A stretch of 64,000 nt of DNA from Dermatemys mawii (Eukaryota > Chordata > Testudines > Dermatemydidae), in assembly GCA_007922305.1 (NCBI GenBank), contig ML677374.1:8866094-8930093 (forward strand). Reading direction: 5' to 3'. Made by a program: the position numbers and the translations under genes. Numbering within the stretch: the stretch's first letter is position 1; each line of letters starts with the position of its first letter. The notes under the pieces are model-generated. The model was not told the origin of the DNA and searched no databases. It saw only the letters and a list, made by a program, of their open reading frames with translations. This document shows, piece after piece, positions 13,067-23,788 of the stretch.

Positions 13067-15252
13067 AGAGTTTGTAGTCAATTTCTTTTATGGAGCATGT
13101 TTAATTTTACAATAAACCACAACCGGTCAAATAAAGGAAAAAAATTGGTGAATAATTATTCAATGGGGGAGGGGGAACCCTCTAATTGCAATAAATTATT
13201 CAAGCTTCTCTAGTTAAGACCCAGTCTCCAGCAAATGTAATGGGGAGCTACATCTCTTCCTCACATACATTCATTCCTGCCTGCTCCTGTGGGCCTTTCT
13301 CCAAATGAGGTGCTTATAACAAATGAGTTCCTTTCTGCAATGCTGAGTTAAGTGATAGATTAAAATGAGCATAATGACGACTTCCTAATTCAGAGAAATG
13401 TTGTTGCGTTATTACTGCCATCCTCACATTTGTAACAATCAGATCCACATTTGCCAATGCATAATTTATTTCTATTCCTAGTTTGCTCTGCCAGAAGGTT
13501 TATTTTTAGTGTCTCATTTTCCCTTCCCAAAATTATTTTGTTCTGGAAAACTATGAGTTGTATAAAAGGAGGGGTGGGGGGAGAGAAATGCAAGGGGATG
13601 ATTTCTGAATGCATCATGTTTCACTTGATTTGTGCAATCTTCATTGATTTTTCCACTGTATAAAAGACAAGTCTGCAAACGATCAAGGTCAGACATTCAG
13701 GGACAGACAGATGCCTCCTAAATGAGGTCATTGCTCTAGGATACACTTAGACTGAAGAGAGGGGCGGTAGTGGAATACAATCTATCCTTTGTGCTCAGAA
13801 TTAAGTGTGGATAAAGCATACTGCCTCTGTAGTGATTACCTAGCAGCTTGGATTCAGCCACAATGCACACATGCTATTAACGCATTTTCTAAGAGTGTGT
13901 CTCTAGCAATTTTGTAGTGTACTGGATTAACAGGCTCTTCAGTACTCCCAGAGAGCTGAGTCTCCATTTTTGATTGGAGTATGACAAAGATCCTTCAGTC
14001 AAAGCCTCCAGACAGTGCCCATTATCTAGTAATATTTTCAACCAAACAATGACCATGGTGATCCTACCTAGTGCGTCCTGTTATGTTAATCAGAGTCTGT
14101 TTTACTGGCAGGTAACAGGGTGATCTGAGCTCAGTACTGTGGGGAAGTTCAACCCATGCAGAGTCCTTGCACAAATCCTATGCCAACTTAAAGTCCCACT
14201 TAAGCCCTCAAACATTCACTCTATTTCTAATCAACCTATATTGTAATTAATATATATTCAACAACATTGCACTGAATACATAGAAATGACTTCACTAGTG
14301 CATACTTTTTCTTGGATTTAAAGGATAACAAAGCTCCCGAATAAAGATATTATAAAAAAGTTTCCATTGAGATTCACACACACAAATATATCTTGAATGT
14401 CAAGAACAAATGCTGCTGTCAGTACTCTGCAGAGTACTGGATGAGGTTATTGGATAAGCATCCTCCTCAGGGGAACCCCTTAAGATAGAGTGGAACCTCT
14501 TTTAAGAAAGTTATTATAGGCTAAATACTGGTCCCGTTGAAATCAAGAGTCATTCAGCCATTGACACCAATAGGATCATCTATGGCCTTATATGCACAGG
14601 TTCACTATAATTAGAATTAGTCTATCCTCTACAATGCACTGAAAGAATTAGAGAGTGAGTGCCCCGTTCTGGAATCATTTGCTATTGAGCATTGTGTTTA
14701 CCCTGTAGTAAGTGCATGAATGAGTGTGCCTTTTGGATTGACTTCTCTGTAGATAGAATTGCTCTATTGCTCTTCACCAGGGGATTTCTTTGCTGGTGTT
14801 CATTGCTTTTATTTTGAAAGCAGGCCTATAAGAGTTCAATAAATCTCTAAGAAATAAATAATTCAGTAAATATTGAGGAATTCTGTCTGGATTTCATGCA
14901 GTCTAGCACTGTCAGAAGTTCCTTACCTGACACTGACCTCTAGTGGCACTGACATAATATTCAACGATGACCTAGCTTATTCAGAACTATCACAGAAATG
15001 CAGTTCTGCACTATTACAGTACCAATCCAACGCCTCAGTCCGGCAAAGTGGTCACGTTGAACCTCAATGAAAGCAGTGGGGCTCTGCCTGGGGGCAGAGA
15101 TCTGTCTCAGCAGAGCTCACTGTAGGGTGAAGCCCTAAACTCCTTTGATTATGACTAATACATTGTGGGGAACGTTTTCCAAAGTGCTTAAGTCCTATTT
15201 TCAAACGTGACTTGGGTGCCTACATCCCATTGACTGTCAATCTATATATTTT

Positions 15253-15615
15253 TAGGGCTGTCGATTAATTGCAGTTAACTTGCGATTAACTCAAAAAAAT
15301 TAAGTGCTTTAAAAAAATTTATCATGATTAATCACAGTTTTAATTGCACTGTCAAACAATAGAATACCAATTGAACTTTATTAAATATTTTTGGATGTTT
15401 TTCTACATTTTCAGGTATATTGATTTCAATTACAATGCAGCATATGAAGTAGACAGTACTCACTTTATATTGTTGGTTTTTATTACAAATATTTGCACTG
15501 TAAAAATGGCAAACAAAAGAAATAGTATTTTTCAATTCACCTCATACAAGTACTGTAGTGCAATCTCTTGATTGTAAAAGTGCAATTTACAAATGTAGAT
15601 ATTTTTTTTTGTTAC
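15253..15615. repeat. AT-rich transposon fragment ('GGGCTGTCGATTAATTGCAG')
   Basis: It starts 'tagggctgtcgattaattgc' with repeated 'gattaa' words (gattaactcaaaa, atgattaatcacag), then 'atatttttggatgtttttct' and 'caagtactgtagtgcaatct'. This is a dispersed element I know from turtle and crocodilian sequence, probably from a DNA transposon; I cannot assign the superfamily. Short ORFs on both strands here (15332-15571) belong to it. Confidence 0.5.
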
Positions 15616-16362
15616 ATAACTACATTCATCCTCTCTGAAATTATACCAGTAAAACTTCTCACTGTAGGCCAGCCTGCAGGATAATTGAGAATCAGGCCCT
15701 GAAGCATGTATGCCAGTTGATCCTCTAGGGCCCCTAACCAAGATTGGAACTCTTCTACGCCGGGTGTGGTACATCTATGTAACAAGAGACCCTCCCTTGA
15801 AAAGTTTATCATCTTCCATGTGAGTTTTGAGGATTGGTCACTTACTGCATAATAATAAAAGCATTTCTGTATGTTGTATAACATTTTTTTTTAGGCAGAA
15901 ACTGGAGCCGAATGTATGGTCTCATCACTTGGCAGTATCAAGTCCTCTGTGTTGGCTTGGGAATTTATAATGGGTGTGTGACAAGGGAACTTCTTGAGGA
16001 TGGATGACTACTGCAATAAGATCCCAATCTTGGGCAATAGCTTTTATGATTAAAAACCTCATGCATTTTTTTGGTGAATGTTAAGCAACCAGAAAATACA
16101 TCTCCAAATAGGATAAGCATTTCTGATATGATGTAAACAGGAAAAAAGGTGCATAGAGTTTAAGGGAGGCCTTATAAAATCAATATCAATAAACGTATCT
16201 AACTAGAGGATTGTGTACATTGAATTATATGGGAAACACATCTTTGAAAGGCACAACTGATTGATCCTCTGGATAATGCCACAGAATTTGCCATGGAATC
16301 CATCCGTCATTTCCTATTCCAAGCTCTTTTCTCCTTCTGTTATTTAAAAGGAAGGTGCTGAT

Positions 16363-16485
16363 CCTGCAAAGACCTATGTGCATGCTTAGCTTGATCAACT
16401 TGAGTAGTCACCTTGATTCCACTCGCGCTACACAGAACCCATGAAGTTAAGCGTGTGCCAACAGCTTTGCAGGATTGGCAGCCTA
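16363..16485. repeat. Palindromic element, 'GATCCTGCAAAGAC' arms
   Basis: Left arm 'gctgatcctgcaaagaccta' then 'tgtgcatgcttagcttgatc'; right arm 'gaagttaagcgtgtgccaac' then 'agctttgcaggattggcagc'. Reverse complementing the right arm gives the left arm. The centre 'ccttgattccact' is a degraded version of the shared centre. Confidence 0.6.
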
Positions 16486-16844
16486 TTTTCTTCTATCCTC
16501 TTGATTGTGAAGGTGACCTTGAAAACATGAACTGGAGGCATTGTTGTCATCTTGAATCAATAGGCTCAGTGAGAAGGGAACCCATTCGCTCACAGGGCTG
16601 TTAACCTGGAACACTAATTATGACAATTCAGATGTCAACAACTGCTGGCTGATAAGTGCTTGCAAAATATCCAGTTGGTGCACTTGATCCCAGCTGTTTC
16701 CCCATGACTCATCAAGTGTCAAAAGCCCCAACTATCAGCTGACTGTGCCTCCAGCCAACTTTCACCATGTTATCGCAATACAGAAAACAGTAGCAGGCAG
16801 AAAACCTTCAAGTCCCTGTTCCCCACAGACCTCCTCCAATGTGA

Positions 16845-17005
16845 GCTCAAACAAGTCACATGGTCTCTTCATGCCTCACTTTCCTGTTTGTAAGGTGAAC
16901 ATAAGAGTACTTCTCCACCCTTCAGAGGTGTTAGGAGGGATAAATACGTTAATGGTTGTCAGGTGCTCAGAAAGTACAGTAACGCAGGCCATAGTAAAGA
17001 GAGAT
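16845..17005 (+). repeat. MIR-like SINE
   Basis: 'caagtcacatggtctcttca', 'tgcctcactttcctgtttgt' and 'gataaatacgttaatg...tcaggtgctcagaaagt' follow the order of the MIR body and tail. Confidence 0.55.
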
Positions 17006-18475
17006 TAAAAACCCCTCAATGTTTGATTTAAATGAAGGTGCTGCAAAACTGATGTTATGTTGCATGGATTCAGGGAGTTTGCCATGGAATGTGGGTCCCT
17101 TTGCGTGGTAAATACAGTGTCTTCCTAAGGACTAGACTCCAAACACCAAGCATGATCCAAAGCCCGTTGGGCATTTTTCCACTGACTTCAACATGTTTTG
17201 GATCAGACACTTACTTTGTAGGTATTTTTCCTATGTATTAGAATTCTGTTCTGTTTCAAATAGTTTCTTATATTGCTTTCCTCACCACAGTATCTGAGCA
17301 CCTTCCCTTGTGCATTAAACATGATTCTCATCTGACAGTCACGTGGAGTCCATCCCTCAGCCTCTTCCTCGGAGAGAATTGTGTGTGTAGGATAGAGTGG
17401 TGTTTTGGTTTTTCTTTTTCTTTTGAAATGGACAAAATGAAGAATAGAAATGAATTATGTATGTTGTGGGGACATACATAAGCGTCTTGTTATAGTTAAG
17501 TCTAAAATTTGAGGGTTATGTCCATAAAATCCCAATACATTTGAGTGCACCTCACCTATGCATGTAACACCTGATGTGGCCTTGCAAACTGGGTATTTGG
17601 GGGGAACACATTGCGCATTGGTTTACATAAAACAGACATGCATAAAATGTTCACAAAGGAATTGCCTAACCTTGGAAATCTGGGATTTTCTGAATATCCG
17701 CTACATGAAAGAAGCATCTAAAAATTAACACCCCCCCAGTTTTCCATAAAACAATGAAATCCCAGTTCTCAACAGTGCAGAAACAAAGGGTTAAATAAGT
17801 GCGCAGGTTCTGAAAACGTCAGTAAAATATTTCCCTGCAGAAGAATCCAATATCTGTATTCTATTAAAAAGCTCTAGATAGATTTTTGCAGTACCCAGAG
17901 GCATAACTCAGTAATGTTATTTTGAAGGGGTTCTACTATTGGTTTTTGCAAGCCCAATGCCATAAGTAAAGTAGAAAATCTAACTAATTAGGAATATGTA
18001 AATATATGCTGACAGATTAAATCAAATGAATTGCACAATTATCCTGTATCTTTCCCCAAGGGAGTTGTGAATAATATCAGCTCTGAACAATTTAGGACTG
18101 TGCCCTGTGTGAAATGAGTTTTATGGTCTCAGCTCAATTCTCTGTCAACCATTATCCGTACCACAAAAACTCCCACCTGCACCAGGACTAAGTGGCATCC
18201 TTTAGGGTGGTTTTGGCAGAGAATACAAGGAAGGAATAGAGACAGACCTGTGCACCCACTTCTAGAAGCAGTGCCTCCAGGCTAGGATGGAGGGAGGCAC
18301 TATGGTCTGTAATGTCCCTGTTTTGTGGACAGACTTCCCCTGTCCTGTCTGCGGAGTCCCCTTCCCTTCAGTTCCCCCCCTTCACTTTTCTTCCCATCCC
18401 TTCCTAACTAATCTCCCTCCTACCCCTCAGTGCCCTTGGCTGCCATCACATTGTCCATTCTGCTTGTGTTATACC

Positions 18476-18602
18476 TAGGGTGACCAGGTGTCCCGATTTT
18501 ATAGGGACAGTCCCGATTTTTGGGTCTTTTTCTTGTATAGGCTCCTATTACCCTCCCCCCATCCACGTCCAGATTTTTCACATTTGCTGTCTGGTCACCC
18601 TA
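18476..18602 (+). mobile_element. hAT-type MITE with perfect 8-bp target duplication
   Basis: The element runs from TAGGGTGACCAG to CTGGTCACCCTA, 12-bp perfect terminal inverted repeats, 127 bp in all. It is flanked by GTTATACC at 18468-18475 and GTTATACC at 18603-18610. An 8-bp duplication is the hallmark of hAT transposition. It has no coding capacity. Internal 'tcccgatttt' words are repeated. The same family is at 54464-54587 and 56169-56291. Confidence 0.85.
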
Positions 18603-18699
18603 GTTATACCCCTTCCCCTACCCTGTGCCTGTCTGTCTTCTAAGCTCTTCAGGGCTGGAGCTGTCTGCTGCTTTGTACAGCGCCTAGCGCAAATACCCC

Positions 18700-19147
18700 C
18701 AAACTTTGGGACAAGTTCTGCTGTTGATTCAAACGGCGGCGGGGGAACGTGTTGGGGCAGGGCGCGGGGGGTGTCCCAGGGCCGGGGAGGTTGAAGTCCC
18801 AAGGGACGGAGCAGTTGCCAGCAGGGGCCAAGAAACCATCCTCAGTGCAGAGAGGAACTCCAGCTGTTTCGAGGGCCGGGGGGGGTGCTCAGCGCGCGGA
18901 CTCTCCCCCCCCCCGCCCCACTCCTGCTCGGCTCCAGCTGGCGTCGGGGTGGGAATCTGGGATCCCGCCGCCGTTTTCTGCCGCCAATGCACCAAGCCAG
19001 GGGCGAGCGCGGCGGCTGCTGCGGCCACTGCTCCCCCTCCGCTCGCCCCTGGCTCGCGGCCCCCCGCGGCCCCCCCAGGACAAGCGGTGGGGGGGGCATG
19101 GCGTGCCGCAGAGCGCCGGGGGAGACGCGATGGGAGCTGGTGCGATG
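18700..19147 (+). promoter_or_regulatory. RAP1GAP2: CpG island, probable RAP1GAP2 5' promoter and first exon
   Basis: CpG dinucleotides are dense from about 18730 to 19145 (ggcgagcgcggcggctgctgcg and similar), in contrast to the surrounding DNA. The island ends at a good splice donor, GATG|gtgagt, with intron from 19148. It lies on the RAP1GAP2 side of the locus and points toward its exons, so I infer the upstream promoter of RAP1GAP2. No TATA box was seen, as usual for such islands. The assembly gap that follows means its 3' part is incomplete. Confidence 0.6.
19098..19147 (+). CDS. RAP1GAP2: Candidate alternative first coding exon of RAP1GAP2
   Basis: ATG at 19098 has G at -3 and G at +4, a strong initiation context. 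It encodes MACRRAPGETRWELVR and then TG of a split Trp codon before the donor gtgagt at 19148. The canonical exon at 53620-53663 also ends with TG, and the exon at 61606 starts G-ATT-GAC. Skipping the canonical exon would therefore give an in-frame ...ELVR-W-IDKKMLASLKIK. The frame is open upstream too, with another in-frame ATG at 18987 in weak context. Alternatively the exon is untranslated and splices to 53437. Coding status is inference, and I do not know this peptide from any annotated protein. Confidence 0.4.
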
Positions 19148-19155
19148 GTGAGTGC

Positions 19156-19279
19156 GGGGGGGGGGGGGGGGGGGGGGGGNNNNNNNNNNNNNNNNNNNNN
19201 NNNNNNNNNNNNNNNNNNNNNNNNNNNNNNNNNNNNNNNNNNNNNNNNNNNNNNNNNNNNNNNNNNNNNNNNNNNNNNN
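19156..19279. other. G24 run and 100-N assembly gap
   Basis: A run of G from 19156 to 19179 leads directly into exactly 100 N (19180-19279), the usual placeholder for a gap of unknown size. Homopolymer and GC extremes commonly stop assembly. Reading frames that pass through the N block are not real. Confidence 0.95.
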
Positions 19280-20070
19280 ATCCAAGTTTTAGCAGCAGAA
19301 GCTGGGGGAGGGTCTCAGCTGCTCCCCTGGGGGTGGGAGGGTCCTTGGGGCTGGTGAAGGGGACTTGGGGGTGAGGCGTCTGCTGCCCTGGGAAGGGAAA
19401 CCCCAGCTGCTGCAGTGGGGCGGGATTGGGGGGAGAAGGGAGCACCCCGCTGCTGCTCTCCTGGGGAGGGGGCGCTCCGGAGATCCCCAGTTTAGGAGGA
19501 GCTCCTAGATGCTGGTGACTTGGCTGAATTCCAGCTCCTGTCCTGGGGGGGGGGGCGGGGGCAGGCCCCAGCTTTTGCGTTGGGAGAGATGTGCCAGCAG
19601 CTGCCCTGGTGGTGAGAGGCCCCAGCTGCGGTGTTGGGGTTGGTGATGCCCCAGCTATGAGGGATGACTCCCAAAGGTGCAGCATCCTCGCGCTTGCATT
19701 GGAGGTCTTTGGAGCATGGGGTCTTCCGTCTCCTGCAGGGGTCCCGGGCAGTGAGGAGGTGTGTCCCCTGTCTGCTGCAGGGAGGTCCTGAGGAGACCCC
19801 CTCATTTCTTGTAGGGGGTCAGTTTCCAAGGAGGGGTCCTGATGCTGGTGAGGGGGATGCATGGGATTGTCTCATCTCCGGCATTGGGGAGGGCCGAATC
19901 CCTGCTGCTGGTGAAGGGGATCTTCCTAGGGCTGATCCATCTTTGCAAAGGACGGTCCCTCTGCTGTTGGAGGGGAGAGAGGGGGACTGGGAGGTCTTAG
20001 GAAGCCCCCACCAAGGGATGGGGCAGGGTGGTGTGCCTCTTGGGGTTGTGTGTGTCCTGGCTGCTGCAGT
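19280..20070 (+). repeat. GC-rich degenerate minisatellite
   Basis: Words such as 'ccccagctgctg', 'ctggtgaaggggat', 'ctggtgagggggat', 'gctgctgcag' recur at irregular intervals of a few tens of bases. This gives spurious ORFs on both strands. It lies just inside the presumed first RAP1GAP2 intron. The unit is too diverged for me to fix its length. Confidence 0.5.
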
Positions 20071-20989
20071 AGGGTGAGTGTCAATATATGGGGCTATCGG
20101 GGTGTCTTGGGGCATGTATCCCTTTTGCTACTGCTACAAACGGGGCAAGCAGGGGGCAAGCTGTCCTGGTCTGGCCCCTCTTGCAGAGGGACAAGTGGAG
20201 GATTCCAGCTTGGAGCAGGAATCTCGGTTCTAGTTTTATTTCAGTCATTTATGCCGCCAAAGCCCCCCACCCTTGCGCGGGACGCTGCAGCAATGCATAC
20301 CAATGGAATGATTTTCTGGGTTGCAACCCTGCAAAGCTTATGTAACAGCCAGAGATGGGGCCAGGGCAAGCTACTGGGTTTGAACCCTAGCCACGCTTGG
20401 GAAAGGTCAGAGCCAGATCCAAAGGATGTGACTCAGGATGCTACTGGGGACAGAACCCAAACACTGCATCTGAATGTGGGGGTGAGTTGCTATGGATTCA
20501 GACTTTGTGGCCCTGGCCCATCATGAGGACAAAGCTTCTGAGGAGGATTGTTCTGGGAAGAGAATTTTAAGCCTCCAGTGACTTTACACTCTGTAGGAAA
20601 AACTTTCCCTCTGCAGTTTATTTTTTGTCTACTTAGCACTTGCATAGTTTAAATGGCTGCTTAGCCAATGCCCTGCAGCCTGCCAGAGAGATCTCTATTC
20701 CCTAAAGTGGCTAAGTGCCCCAGCCAATATTTTAATACTTAGTGGCCTCATTTTTTTTAGAGTTGCTAAACCCTCACAGTATTTTGCAGCCATGGCTCCT
20801 GTCCCAAAACAGTCGATAGTACAGCACCATTACTAAAGCATTTTGGGACATTGGTGCAAAATGTGCAGGAGGTGTAATGCATTAGCAGATAAACTAGCTT
20901 CTTTTGGAGCTTGGATGCCTCCGTATTCCCTAGTGAGTGAGCATACAAAAGCGTATACCCAGTGTGCCAAGAAAACCCAAGGATTTATT

Positions 20990-21110
20990 TGCACTGTGAT
21001 AGTACCAGAGCCCTAGTCACGAACAGGACCCTATTGTGCTAGGCACTGTACAAACAGATAAGAAAAAGTCTGTCCCTGCCCTAAAGACATTACAATCTGT
21101 ACCTCATCTG
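20990..21110 (-). repeat. MIR-like SINE tail, minus strand
   Basis: 'gaccctattgtgctaggcac', 'tgtacaaacagataagaaaa' and 'gtccctgccctaaagacatt' plus 'acaatct' are the reversed form of the tail 'agattgtaagctctt...cagggac...tgtacagcacctagcacaatggggtc'. The plus-strand form is at 32545 and 33786. Confidence 0.6.
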
Positions 21111-21609
21111 TTGTTTTACTAGCTAGCGAATGATGTCTATTTTTGCCAATGCACCATGAGAACAAGAAGTCATGATTCCATCAGGACCATGTTATGCTAT
21201 GATGTTGTTCAGGAATGCAGAGAACATTCTGCAAGGGGCGGGGGGTGGGGGGAAACTGGGCACATTCTGATGCACCACAAAGCTTCCTAAAGGGAATGCC
21301 TCCGGCAGCGTCTCAGAGCTGGCAGAGTCGCATGAAGCCGGCTTGAGTGAGCGGCATGATTTTGACAGCCAGCAGCACGGTGACGGTCTCCGCACTGTGC
21401 CTGGTTTGAATGCAGATGGAATCCGGTGATGCAGATGATGAACATGCTGAGTAACCAGAGAGGTGCTGAAGCGTAACGAGCTGTCTCTGCAGCGAAGTGA
21501 CTGGTACAATGCCTGTGAATGTACTTTCACCTGATGTTGAACAAGAACAAGAGGACATTCAAAAATGATAAATTAAAAGATGGCAAGTTCCAAAATAACT
21601 CAAGGACAT

Positions 21610-21955
21610 GTTTTTTCTCCACAAGGTGTATTGGACTGAGGCACTAATTACCACAGGAAGCCACCATGCAAAGATTCAAAGAAGGGATTGGACATTTGTA
21701 TGGATAACAAGGATATCTAGAACATATTTCATGAGATTTAATATCCCTCCTACATTGCTTGTCATCATGCTCCAGGTTTTAGTCAAGCTCTAACTATCGG
21801 ACTTAATAAGGGAGGCAGATTATCCCACATCTGCCTGCTGCAGGGTTTGTACGCCTCTGAAGCATCCACCACTGGCCATGGTTTGAGATAGAATATGTGA
21901 CTAGATGGATCTTGGCTCTGATCCAGTTCCTGTGTTCCTAGTTCTATAGCATCTT
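21610..21955 (+). repeat. CR1 LINE 3' end, diverged
   Basis: 'aagaagggattggacatttg', 'catctgcctgctgcagggtt', 'gaagcatccaccactggcca', 'gactagatggatcttggctc' and 'tgatccagttcctgtgttcc' give the order of the CR1 3' terminal region on the plus strand. Confidence 0.65.
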
Positions 21956-22189
21956 TTTGGTGCTGGTTTCTTGCTCACCTTCATGTGTAGCAGTTTAGAG
22001 GGTGTAAGGCCAAATCATAAGCCCACTGAACTCAATGGGAGTTTTAGTGCAAACATTGGTGTCTCCATTTGGCTGGATGTTCTGCGGAGCTGAGGAACTG
22101 AGGGCAGTCCGAAGTGGAAATGTCCCACTGAGCGTACCGCATCTCCGGCAACGGACCCCTATTAGAATGTTCGGTCAAGTTAAAGTTTC

Positions 22190-22292
22190 AACGACTCTGA
22201 AAAGCATCATGGGCCTGCTGGAGGCAAGGTACTAGTTCTGATGGACCAACTGTCTGATCGGCTCTGGAAAATCCTACGTTCCCTAGGAGTCA
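22190..22292 (+). repeat. CR1-like 3' terminal fragment
   Basis: 'ctgatggaccaactgtctga' and 'tcggctctggaaaatcctac' plus 'gttcc' match the ctagatggaccattggtctgatcc...cctatgttcc ending used by CR1 copies. Confidence 0.5.
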
Positions 22293-22424
22293 GAGCAGCC
22301 TCAGAGTGGCCGTAAAGTTCTCTGCTTCAAACAAACAGACCTTACATCAGGTTGTTCTGAAAGGGCAGTTTGAGAAGAGGAACTTTCTAGGCATCAGGGA
22401 TAAAAAGTCCCTGTCTAGTGGATA

Positions 22425-22650
22425 GGACCCTGGATCTGGGTTTGATTCTTGGCTCTGACATGGTGTATGATCTTGGACTTGTCACTTCCCCGCTCCGTGC
22501 CTTTGTGTCCCCTCCCTCCCTTTGTCTGTCTGTCTGCTTAGACTGTCATCAGTAAGCTCTTTGGGTCAGGAAATGTCAATTGCCACATGTGCGCACAATG
22601 CTTAGCACAGGGTAGGAGCATCTAGGAGGTACTGTCATACAAACAATAAA
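22425..22650 (+). repeat. MIR-like SINE, near full length
   Basis: 'gaccctggatctgggtttga', 'ttcttggctctgacatggtg', 'tgatcttggacttgtcactt', 'gtaagctctttgggtcagg', 'acaatgcttagcacagggta' and tail 'caataaatgataataac' follow each other in MIR order, from the tRNA-like head to the tail. Confidence 0.65.
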
Positions 22651-23029
22651 TGATAATAACCCTGCACTAAAAAAATGGCTCCATGTGATCAGTTGAACCC
22701 CAGATGGAGTCAGTGGGAGCTGGGGGTGTCCAGCACCTCTGAAAATCAGGCCCAAGATATTTAAACTAGAAAGGGAGGCATCCAAGGTGAAGGGATGCTT
22801 TTGAAAAGTTGATTTGTATTTAAGAGTAATGGATTTTTATTGCAGCCAGGGAGCACTGAGTGCCACAAGAGGGCGCTGGTAGTTTTTCATCCATAGGCGC
22901 TCATCTTTGCCGTTTCCCTGAAAGACCTGTGATTTCAGGTGACTGCAGAATGCTGTGGAAGTGAATACAACTTCTCTGTTTGGTTTTAATTTTCCAGGGG
23001 GAGTATCGTGCCAGATAGAAATATCTTTA

Positions 23030-23350
23030 TTTACTATGAACACACTTTGCACTTCTGTAGTGCTGTCCAGCCAAGGATCCATCACTTCAGTATTGTTGGC
23101 TGAGAATTATGATCAGCCCGCCAGTTACACAAATGGGAAAAGTGAGGCACTGCGTGGTTGACTGACTTGCCTGAGGTCTCAGAGTGAATTAGTCACAGAG
23201 GGCTCAATTTCTGTTTACGCTAATGCCTCCTTGCATCGGGGCATGTCAATTGGATGTATACATTAAATTTGCACTCACTTTAAGGCCAGCACTGTGTAAA
23301 GGGGCCATACTATAACTGAGAATCTGGTACAAAGCCATGAATAGAACCCA
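23030..23350 (-). repeat. MIR-like SINE, minus strand
   Basis: 'ctttgcacttctgtagtgct', 'caaatgggaaaagtgaggca', 'ctgacttgcctgaggtctca' and, further right, 'atgaatagaacccagaagtc' are reversed MIR words in order; the interval at 23190-23325 may be a separate insert. Confidence 0.5.
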
Positions 23351-23523
23351 GAAGTCCCGACTCCATGGATAAATCCTGGCTCCTTTGAATTCAGTGCCAA
23401 AACTCCCATTGATTTCAGTGGGATCAGGTTCTCACCCAAGCTCTGTAGTAGCCCATATATAGGGACAGGGTTCACTTTCAGGCCTGGTTTTTCGTGGCCG
23501 TGGCTCAGAATTTCATGTTCTTA

Positions 23524-23788
23524 TGGTGCATCTATACTGCAGCGGCTGGCTGTGATTACACCTCGAGCTGATGCACCGTGAGCTGCTTTAATCTTGCTCA
23601 GTTAGGTCTTGGAGTGGTGAAACCACAGCAGTGCAAGCTTTCACGCATTCTGCACAAACCCGCCTGTAACCCTGGGGAATAGTCCATGATGGAACTCCAG
23701 CTCGGCCATTCTGTGACATGAGCTGGTGAAATTAAAGCTAGCTCGGGGTGGGTCAGCGCAGGCTATAATCACTTACCCTGACATACCT
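23524..23788. repeat. 'GGTATGTCTACAC' palindromic MITE
   Basis: It starts 'tggtgcatctatactgcagc' and ends 'ccctgacatacc', reverse-complement related. Inside are 'attacacctcgagctga' and 'agctagctcggggtgggtca', typical of this family. See also 284-535. Confidence 0.5.

Larger units (their letters stand above)
11471..18467. other. Region between the two CpG islands
   Basis: No coding exon was recognised. Contents: CR1 at 11673-12188, MIR-like at 12655-12780, palindromic elements at 12781-12843, 12871-12960, 12987-13066 and 16363-16485, an AT-rich transposon piece at 15253-15615 and MIR-like at 16845-17005. The stretches 13070-15170, 15620-16360 and 17010-18460 hold nothing I can name beyond short fragments (for example a 'ttttcaaacgtgacttgggtgcctac' remnant at 15175-15240). 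Confidence 0.5.

Noticed and set aside
18729..19862. Long minus-strand open frame (377 codons) rich in Pro, Gly and Ala
   Set aside because: It passes through 100 N and a GC-rich minisatellite; stop codons are rare there by composition. No family resemblance or splice logic.
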